Shown piece after piece: positions 8,346 to 13,168 of a stretch of DNA of 13,168 nucleotides. The stretch spans positions 1 through 13,168 of the forward strand of contig JAKUTI010000051.1 in NCBI GenBank assembly GCA_022448765.1, in the 5' to 3' direction. How positions within the stretch are numbered: position 1 is the first letter of the stretch; the number at the start of each line of letters is the position of its first letter. A model generated the notes under the pieces. That model was not told the origin of the DNA and made no database searches. It worked only from the letters and a program-made list of their open reading frames with translations. Source of the DNA: Pseudomonadales bacterium (GTDB taxonomy: Bacteria; Pseudomonadota; Gammaproteobacteria; Pseudomonadales; Azotimanducaceae). The position numbers and the translations under genes are program-made.

Positions 8346-9650
8346 TTGAATCACCCAAATCATCCCAACGTCGATCAAAGCGATCGCGTTGTCCCATACA
8401 ACTTAAGACAAAGCGGTCGTACGCCGGTTGAAATGCTGATTTCGACACGGGTACGCAAATCGCCTTTTTGGCATCTGTCCATTGAGGCTGGTTGTTGGCG
8501 AGCAACAACGTATAACCGAATCTACCACCCCAGAGGATATGTTCGGCCTGAAGATGGCGGCACCATGGCGGAATACGATGCGCTTGTGAACCGCGTCACC
8601 ATGTGGAATGTGGCCGTCGAGCGTCAGATTCGCGTCCAAGGACCCGATGCAGAAGCGTTTGTCAATTACGTGATTACGCGGGATGCATCCAAGATTAAGC
8701 CGGGTAACGGCAAATACTGCATCCTTTGTAACGAGGAAGGGGGCATTCTGAACGATCCCGTACTGCTTCGACCCGCAGCAGACGAGTTCTGGTTTTCGAT
8801 ATCGGACAGCGACCTCATGTTTTGGCTGCAGGGAGTCAACGTTGGCTGTAAATTTGACGTCGCTATTGACGAGATAGACGTTTGCCCAGTGCAAATTCAA
8901 GGCCCGCTTTCGGAGAATTTGCTCGCCAAGCTCGTGGGTGAACCGGTAAGAGAAATACCTTATTACGGATTGCTCGAAGCGGAAGTCGAGGGCGCTTCGG
9001 TCATCGTCAGTCAGACCGGCTTCACCGGAGAGAAGGGCTACGAGATTTACGTCAAGGATGCACATATTCACGCTGAAACCGTGTGGAATGCGGTTCTCGA
9101 TGCGGGGAAAGAATTCGGTCTACAAGTTATTGCGCCGGCGCACCATCGTCGTATTGCCGCGGGTATTCTCTCTTGGGGTCAAGATATGGATTTCGAGTCT
9201 TCGCCGTTCCAGGTAAATCTGGCGTATCAGGTTCCGCGTAATAAGGCGGCGGATTATGTCGGTAAGGCCGAACTGGAACGCCAACGGGCGGTCATCGATG
9301 GCGGCGGATTTCCGTTTAAGATGAAGATGGTCGGCCTTACCTTGGGGGGCAAACCGATTGATGACTACGCCCCCGACTTTTGGCTAATCTCCGATACGAA
9401 TTCAGCACGTGTCGGGTACGTCACTTCCCCTTGGTGGTCGCCTGAACTCAACACCAATATTGCGCTCGGTTGGGTGCCCGTGGGCTTGGCTGAAGTTGGC
9501 ACCGATCTTCTGGTCGAACTGCCTGAAGAGTACAGTGAGACCAAAGGCACTGCGGTGGAGGCGTTGGTCGTGGAGATTCCGTTTCGCGAATCCGTCAATC
9601 CGAGCGCGCGCGAAGTTGCTAAAACGAAAGGTCGCGATTTCGCCGAATAA
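8346..9650 (+). CDS. Tetrahydrofolate-dependent methyltransferase of the GcvT/DmdA family
   Basis: This 434-residue stand-alone GcvT-fold protein resembles DMSP demethylase (DmdA) and related folate-dependent demethylases more than the glycine-cleavage T protein. Supporting landmarks are STRVRKSPFWHLSIEAG (33-49), VERQIRVQGPDA (92-102), ISDSDLMFWLQGV (152-164), QTGFTGEKGYEIYV (223-236) and GILSWGQDMD (273-282); the last parallels GLLSYGNDMD in SAR11 DmdA as I remember it. The C-terminal barrel follows from about 330. The family moves a methyl or methylene group from a substrate to tetrahydrofolate in the cytosol. The gene is the second of an operon with the FAD-GcvT fusion, suggesting joint processing of a methylated compound. 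It is longer than SAR11 DmdA because of an N-terminal extension of about 30 residues, so calling it DMSP demethylase would be premature. Vanillate-type O-demethylases (LigM) are another relative. Confidence 0.82.
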   Translation: MNHPNHPNVDQSDRVVPYNLRQSGRTPVEMLISTRVRKSPFWHLSIEAGCWRATTYNRIYHPRGYVRPEDGGTMAEYDALVNRVTMWNVAVERQIRVQGPDAEAFVNYVITRDASKIKPGNGKYCILCNEEGGILNDPVLLRPAADEFWFSISDSDLMFWLQGVNVGCKFDVAIDEIDVCPVQIQGPLSENLLAKLVGEPVREIPYYGLLEAEVEGASVIVSQTGFTGEKGYEIYVKDAHIHAETVWNAVLDAGKEFGLQVIAPAHHRRIAAGILSWGQDMDFESSPFQVNLAYQVPRNKAADYVGKAELERQRAVIDGGGFPFKMKMVGLTLGGKPIDDYAPDFWLISDTNSARVGYVTSPWWSPELNTNIALGWVPVGLAEVGTDLLVELPEEYSETKGTAVEALVVEIPFRESVNPSAREVAKTKGRDFAE

Positions 9651-9680
9651 CTCCAGAACCTCGGGTTCGGACCAACGTTA

Positions 9681-9739
9681 GGCTCGCCCTGGATGGTCAC
9701 ATTTGCTGGAAGCTCGGTTCGTCGTCTTATCGGCGAGCC
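9681..9739. repeat. 8-base inverted repeat in the intergenic spacer
   Basis: GGCTCGCC (9681-9688) and GGCGAGCC (9732-9739) are exact reverse complements separated by 43 bases, within the 162-base gap between the GcvT/DmdA-like gene and the lipoprotein gene. A smaller hairpin, GAACC-TCG-GGTTC, lies just upstream near 9656-9668. They may structure the 3' end of the operon transcript. No T-tract follows, so I do not call a terminator; chance is not excluded. Confidence 0.35.
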
Positions 9740-9812
9740 AAGGCAGCCTTAGGGGTTGAGTTCGTGCGGTAGCCGTGATGATCTAGCGCTATACGTATGC
9801 GGAAAACGAAGA

Positions 9813-10697
9813 ATGAATCAATTTAAGCAAATGCTTGTGCTCGTTGTGTCGATGGGCTTCTTGGTGTCTTGTAGTCAACAAGCAGACGATTTACCCGAGG
9901 CGAATGAAACGAGTTCTGGTAGCGAACATGCGGCGTCTGACCAGGAATTGGCGTCTAGTTTTTACGTGGAGTACATGTGGTGTTCAAGCGGAACGAACGC
10001 GAACGAAGACAGCATGGCCGCGCTTCTGGCCGACACAAATCGGCTCGTTGACGAATTAGGGGGCGAGTCTTTAAACGCGTACCGCCTGCATCCCGATGGA
10101 TGGACTTCGGATGAGTTTGATTACATTGATGCGCTCTGGTGGCCAAACAAAGAGACGCGAGATACCGTTTGGCAAGCTTGGACAGAGGCAGACGCACAAG
10201 CGAAGATTGATGCATTGCATCCCGATGTCGAGGCCTGTGGGGGAGAGAACTTTGAAAACCTGTGGGGCTTTAATGTAGAAGTTCCCCGGTCCCCCAGTCG
10301 TCCATGGACGTGGGAGAATCCGCCGGCCGCCGTCGACTTTATGTTTTGCAGTTTCAACGAAGGCAAGAATGCAGATGACTTGCCGGCTATCCTGACGGGT
10401 CCGTACGAGAAGTTCCTGGCCGCATACGAAGAGACCAATGGTCCGTCTGGTTACTTCTACTCCATTCACTATCCCGATTTCGACGTTGCTTCGGCTACGC
10501 AGTCGGAAATCGCGCCCGATCAGTACGATACGGTTTGGGCGAATTATTGGGAGACCGATGCAGAGAAAGCTACGGGTATGAATACGTTCATTGCGGATGG
10601 TCAGGAGGTACAAGCCGAGTTCGATTCGGTCGCGACCTGCGGCGATCGACTGGCGTACGACGGAACCTGGATCATACAAGGTCCACCGAATACCTAG
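9813..10697 (+). CDS. Lipoprotein of unknown function with two tandem cysteine-paired domains
   Basis: I do not recognise the family. From ATG 9813 the product has 294 residues and starts with a lipoprotein signal whose lipobox is LVSC (lipidated Cys20), followed by an acidic Ser/Glu-rich linker to about residue 48. An in-frame ATG upstream at 9756 would bury the signal, so I reject it. The rest is two copies of a roughly 110-residue domain (about 50-157 and 172-286). Aligned landmarks are YMWCSSGTNANED with FMFCSFNEGKNADD, RDTVWQAWTEADA with YDTVWANYWETDA, and VEACGG with VATCGD. Each copy thus has two cysteines at matching places (C57/C142 and C179/C276), consistent with one disulfide per domain in the periplasm. 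The protein is rich in Trp and acidic residues. It lies 162 bases after the one-carbon operon and may or may not belong to it. Confidence 0.8.
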   Translation: MNQFKQMLVLVVSMGFLVSCSQQADDLPEANETSSGSEHAASDQELASSFYVEYMWCSSGTNANEDSMAALLADTNRLVDELGGESLNAYRLHPDGWTSDEFDYIDALWWPNKETRDTVWQAWTEADAQAKIDALHPDVEACGGENFENLWGFNVEVPRSPSRPWTWENPPAAVDFMFCSFNEGKNADDLPAILTGPYEKFLAAYEETNGPSGYFYSIHYPDFDVASATQSEIAPDQYDTVWANYWETDAEKATGMNTFIADGQEVQAEFDSVATCGDRLAYDGTWIIQGPPNT

Positions 10698-10710
10698 ATT
10701 CTGACCCTTA

Positions 10711-10744
10711 GAGGATCGTCTCGGCCGATATCGGGACGATCCTC
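10711..10744. terminator. Hairpin between convergent genes, probable bidirectional terminator
   Basis: GAGGATCGTC (10711-10720) pairs perfectly with GACGATCCTC (10735-10744), and the stem can extend about four more pairs inward with G-T wobbles, leaving a loop of about six bases. It starts 13 bases after the lipoprotein stop and sits in the gap before the convergent selenoprotein gene's stop, the classic place for a shared terminator. No T-tract directly follows on either strand, so termination may be weak or need Rho. Confidence 0.55.
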
Positions 10745-10824
10745 CGCATACGAGAACGGTGCACTGAAGCTGCTTTTTTGGCTAAAAACTTTGTGAGCTG
10801 CGTCGCGCAACGTTCGGTTGTTCG

Positions 10825-11766
10825 TTAGGGCTCTTTTACGGATCGTTCCCGAATTCGTGCCACGATATCGTCGATGGATTCGCGAATAATCTCTAAATAG
10901 GGAGGAGGTGGATCCGGTAACCACGTTGTCTCTTCGACAGGATGAGGCCACTTAAACGGTAAGTGCTCGACCCACCCGGGCAATTTCGCTTGTATAAATA
11001 CGTCGAGCGTTGCGAGCAGAATGTCTCGATGCAGTTCGGCGTCGCCGACGTCGCCGAGCCCCCTGCCCATAGGAAATTCGATTGCCGCGACTCTCGGCAT
11101 ACCCGAAATTTTCTGAAAGGACCAGATAGAGTTCAATACCACCGTTGGGATGCCTCGTTGTTCGATCTCGCGTGCGGCCAGACCGGCCGTCAGTTGGCAT
11201 TGGGGTCAGACGGGGACAAGCAGCGCGAGGTCAACATCGTCGTTAACCATAGCGTCTGCGATCGCGACGCAACTCGGCTTGATTCGACGAAGGTCCGAAC
11301 CTTGAAACCCCATGATGGAGTAATGGTTCGGTGCGACGTTTCCAACAACTTTTTCCCGTTGAAGTCGCCTTAGTAACGGGACAGGGAAACAGACGTCTAA
11401 GTCTTCTAACAGGTAGCTAGTTTCAATGTGCAAATGATTTGCTGCAATTGATTCTTCGGTAACGTCTCGATCCAATCGTCGCCAGCTCGGGTCGCCCCAA
11501 GTCGGCCGCTTACGTTCGGTCTCCATGTCAAAGGGTTCGTCGTTTGCCATAGAAAGGCCAACGGTCGAAACTACGCTGATCGAGCTTTCGTTAAGGGGTT
11601 TGTTAACGTTTGACCATGGTATGTCGGTAACCAAAGCCCCGTATTTCACGTTATTGCGAATAAGTTTGTGGATCGCTTCCTCGAGAAAGATATAAGGATC
11701 GCATTCACCAGGATTGGGCGGGTCTCCCCAGGCGTAGTCAGGACTGTGCGATGGAACGTTCCCCAT
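10825..11766 (-). CDS. GrdB-like selenoprotein (glycine/betaine/sarcosine reductase selenoprotein B family), UGA read as Sec187
   Basis: Read with the in-frame UGA at 11206-11208 as selenocysteine, this is one 313-residue protein; otherwise it breaks into a 186-residue N-part and an orphan C-part in the same frame. Both parts are family-like: IPWSNVNKPLNESSISVVSTVG (49-70), APNHYSIMG (145-153), DVDLALLVPV-U-PQCQLTAGLAAREIEQRGIPTV (178-209) and AIEFPMGRGLG soon after. As I remember them, relatives carry Cys-x-x-Cys where this has U187-P-Q-C190, so the UGA falls at the redox residue. A SECIS-like hairpin follows at once. The ATG at 11764-11766 has GAGGGG about eight bases upstream. In anaerobes the family works in glycine reductase, but no other Grd protein is here, so a redox role on another substrate is likely. 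Alternatives are a nonsense-mutated pseudogene or a base error. Confidence 0.85.
11173..11192 (-). promoter_or_regulatory. Candidate bacterial SECIS element
   Basis: On the coding (minus) strand, CGGCC (11189-11185) pairs with GGCCG (11179-11175) around a five-base loop GGUCU (11184-11180). Below a single bulged A, UG pairs with CA to add two base pairs. The loop begins 22 bases after the UGA and starts with G, within the range known for bacterial SECIS elements. From memory, the loop sequence matches that of E. coli fdhF. It would recruit SelB with Sec-tRNA to recode the UGA. Pairing was found by eye, with no energy calculation. Confidence 0.7.
11206..11208 (-). other. Recoded UGA (selenocysteine) codon
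   Basis: The TCA on the plus strand is TGA in the gene's frame, corresponding to residue 187 in V-P-V-U-P-Q-C. The frame is open for 186 codons before it and 126 after it, and both sides fit the same family. Confidence 0.75.
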
Positions 11767-11988
11767 TAAAAGCCCCTCACTGCGACGGATCGAAACGGTA
11801 TACGCATTTCAAGAGCCAGCGAGTGTAGCCGTATCGATGGATTGTTGTCTCATCTCAGCGTGTAAATCGGTATTGGTTCACCACCCCTCCCACCATGACG
11901 CTCTCACGTCAGTCTTCGGCACCATTCACCGCTGAGTTTTTTCGCCAGCGCCACGTGAGACGCAAACTCGACTGCCGGGGTATTCTCA
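11767..11988. promoter_or_regulatory. Divergent intergenic region, selenoprotein and PhyH/flavoprotein genes
   Basis: These 222 bases separate the leftward selenoprotein gene from the rightward PhyH gene, so both promoters should lie here, which makes shared control plausible. I found no convincing sigma-70 promoter pair and no strong palindrome by eye. A short rightward reading frame starting at 11895 runs into the PhyH gene in another frame and looks spurious. Confidence 0.35.
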
Positions 11989-12885
11989 ATGGGTGGTACC
12001 CAAGCAATGGGTGGAAGAGGTGCTTTGCTGATTTCACTGACCGAAAATCTGAAGAACCAATTTGCGACAGATGGCTACTTCATTCTTCGCGAGTTTTTTT
12101 CTTCAATTGAAATTGCTGAGTTACGTGATGCGGCAGCGGACGTCCTGTCGGAGGCGACACGCGGTGCGCGTGGGGTCGGTTTCGACCCGTGGACAAAGGA
12201 GCCCGGAGACGATATCAATCCGAATCGCGTCACCTATATCAACGATATATTTTTGATGCACGAAAGATTCGAAGCGCATATGCGCACGCGCAAGCTGGCC
12301 AGAGTCTTTTGTGACCTCTACGGTCCGGATATCAACGGATTTCAATCCGCTGCAGTGATTAAGACACCGCAGCTGAATAACGATTTCCACGGTTGGCACC
12401 AAGACGCTCCGGATTATGTGCCCCTGTCAAATTACAAAAACGGTTGCGCCATTACCTATCTCCATGCGATGGGTCGAGATACTGGTGGTACGTCACTCGT
12501 TCCCGGAAGCCACCGTGACGGCGTGTTTGACCGAGGTTACGAGGCAGTCGAAGGATGGCCCGTTAAGAAACGTGTAATCGTCGGGTTCGACACGTATGAG
12601 GCGCGCGCCATCACCCCAGAATTTATGCCGGGGGACGTCTTAGTGTTTGACTCTTGGTTGATGCATAGAGCTAACTCGAACTACACAAACGAGAGCAAGA
12701 TCGGCTTGATCAATGTCTACCAGGCGAGGGATTGCATTGACCTTGAGAATCGCAATACGTTTGGACCGGCGAACCTGCCTATCACTCGGTCGCGCACTGT
12801 CCTGTCAGCCGATGAGAGCGGTCGAATGCGAGACGAAGAAATTGCTGCGAGAAGTTCCGTGGTCGAAGAAACCCAGATCGAATAG
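11989..12885 (+). CDS. Phytanoyl-CoA dioxygenase (PhyH) family protein
   Basis: This complete PhyH-superfamily oxygenase (298 residues from ATG 11989) opens with the usual ENLKNQFATDGYFILREFF. Iron ligands are H137-Q-D139 in FHGWHQDAPDYVP and distal H226 in DSWLMHRANSN; GGTSLVPGSHRDG (166-178) is the typical strand and loop. The position eleven residues after the distal His, normally Arg for 2-oxoglutarate binding (R169 in the first PhyH gene here), is Lys237. The true start may be TTG 12025, preceded by GGAAGAGG at 12013-12020, which would remove the Gly-rich MGGTQAMGGRGA segment that the family lacks. It is a cytosolic hydroxylase of unknown substrate. The next gene starts 18 bases downstream, so the two are likely co-transcribed, divergent from the selenoprotein gene. 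Confidence 0.87.
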   Translation: MGGTQAMGGRGALLISLTENLKNQFATDGYFILREFFSSIEIAELRDAAADVLSEATRGARGVGFDPWTKEPGDDINPNRVTYINDIFLMHERFEAHMRTRKLARVFCDLYGPDINGFQSAAVIKTPQLNNDFHGWHQDAPDYVPLSNYKNGCAITYLHAMGRDTGGTSLVPGSHRDGVFDRGYEAVEGWPVKKRVIVGFDTYEARAITPEFMPGDVLVFDSWLMHRANSNYTNESKIGLINVYQARDCIDLENRNTFGPANLPITRSRTVLSADESGRMRDEEIAARSSVVEETQIE

Positions 12886-12903
12886 CGGCTTGAGGATTTA
12901 TTA

Positions 12904-13168
12904 ATGTCGCGTTCCATCGAAGAACTTGTTGAAGTTATCCGAACTCACGACGAAGAACTTGGTCGGACCGCGGTGGAGGCGGACCGCCAGGGAAGTGCTC
13001 CGGAATCCTTGGTGGACATCATGCGAGCGATCAGAGTGCCCTTGGTCAAGGTTCCAGCGGAGGTAGGTGGCGATAATTTGACCCTCGCCGAACAACTCCA
13101 ATTTTTTGCAGCACTTTCGTACGCGAATGCCACCGCCGGCTGGGTCGGGTTTAACCATGTGGGCGCAG
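12904..13168 (+). CDS. Acyl-CoA dehydrogenase-like flavoprotein, N-terminal part (3' partial)
   Basis: An open frame runs from ATG 12904 to the window end (88 codons plus one base). GAGGA at 12892-12896, seven bases upstream, is a good ribosome binding site. The sequence has the N-terminal pattern of the acyl-CoA dehydrogenase superfamily, notably the group including flavin-dependent monooxygenases of the HpaB/DszC fold: IRVPLVKVPAEVGGDNLTLA, then FFAALSYANATAGWVGFNHVG, where the family has helix-loop-helix with A-x-x-D/N-x-x-x-x-W. FAD and catalytic residues lie beyond the window. It starts 18 bases after the PhyH stop and probably acts in the same pathway. Whether it is a dehydrogenase or a monooxygenase cannot be told from this fragment. 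Confidence 0.75.
   Translation, partial: MSRSIEELVEVIRTHDEELGRTAVEADRQGSAPESLVDIMRAIRVPLVKVPAEVGGDNLTLAEQLQFFAALSYANATAGWVGFNHVGA

Noticed and set aside
8403..9071. 222-residue open frame on the minus strand inside the GcvT/DmdA-like gene
   Set aside because: It lies entirely antisense to a well-supported gene, shows no domain or start context and has the composition of a shadow frame.
10771..10797. T-rich stretch as a Rho-independent terminator for the lipoprotein gene
   Set aside because: The T run in GCTTTTTTGGC has no GC-rich stem directly before it on the plus strand; the better hairpin at 10711-10744 is about 30 bases away.
10963..11373. 136-residue open frame on the plus strand across the selenoprotein gene
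   Set aside because: It spans the UGA region antisense to a gene with clear family motifs and has no recognisable domain or ribosome binding site.
11206..11766. A stand-alone 186-residue gene ending at the UGA
   Set aside because: The same frame continues with family-like sequence for 126 more codons, and the UGA is at the redox motif with a SECIS-like hairpin after it. A single read-through gene explains the data better than a short gene plus an orphan fragment.

Overview
The window carries ten protein genes plus the start of an eleventh, all of ordinary bacterial type and densely packed, with no gap over about 225 bases. I saw no rRNA, tRNA, CRISPR array or insertion sequence. Base composition looks close to even. 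GTG and TTG starts are used next to plausible Shine-Dalgarno sites. The mix of a PQQ dehydrogenase, Fe(II)/2-oxoglutarate dioxygenases of the phytanoyl-CoA type, dimethylglycine-dehydrogenase-like and GcvT/DmdA-like proteins, an F420-type Ddn protein and exported lipoproteins suggests a free-living aerobic Gram-negative bacterium. An uncultivated marine member of the Pseudomonadota is my guess; this is inference, because no taxonomic marker is present.

Layout: (1) bases 1-762 (+), the 3' part of a PhyH-like dioxygenase gene; (2) 878-2902 (+), a lipoprotein PQQ dehydrogenase with a cytochrome c domain inserted in its propeller; (3) 2899-3924 (-), an exported metallo-beta-lactamase-fold hydrolase, convergent with and touching gene 2; (4) 4090-4524 (+), a Ddn/F420-type nitroreductase-family protein; (5) 4543-5517 (-), an exported alpha/beta hydrolase strongly resembling PETase/cutinase polyester hydrolases; (6) 5725-8322 and (7) 8346-9650 (+), a two-gene one-carbon unit made of an FAD oxidoreductase-GcvT fusion and a stand-alone GcvT/DmdA-like protein; (8) 9813-10697 (+), a lipoprotein built of two repeats; (9) 10825-11766 (-), a GrdB-like protein; (10) 11989-12885 (+), a second PhyH dioxygenase, followed after 18 bases by (11) 12904-end, the start of an acyl-CoA-dehydrogenase-like flavoprotein.

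The most striking element is gene 9. Conventional reading breaks it at an in-frame UGA (11206-11208), but the same frame stays open and family-like on both sides. The UGA sits in a U-P-Q-C motif where I expect cysteine in relatives, and a compact hairpin with a GGUCU loop lies just downstream, as expected of a bacterial SECIS element. I annotate it as one 313-residue selenoprotein.

Functionally the window looks like accessory catabolism: periplasmic oxidation (PQQ dehydrogenase), exported hydrolases, demethylation with folate-linked C1 transfer (genes 6 and 7), and a divergent module of selenoprotein, dioxygenase and acyl-CoA-dehydrogenase-like flavoprotein whose substrate cannot be read from sequence.
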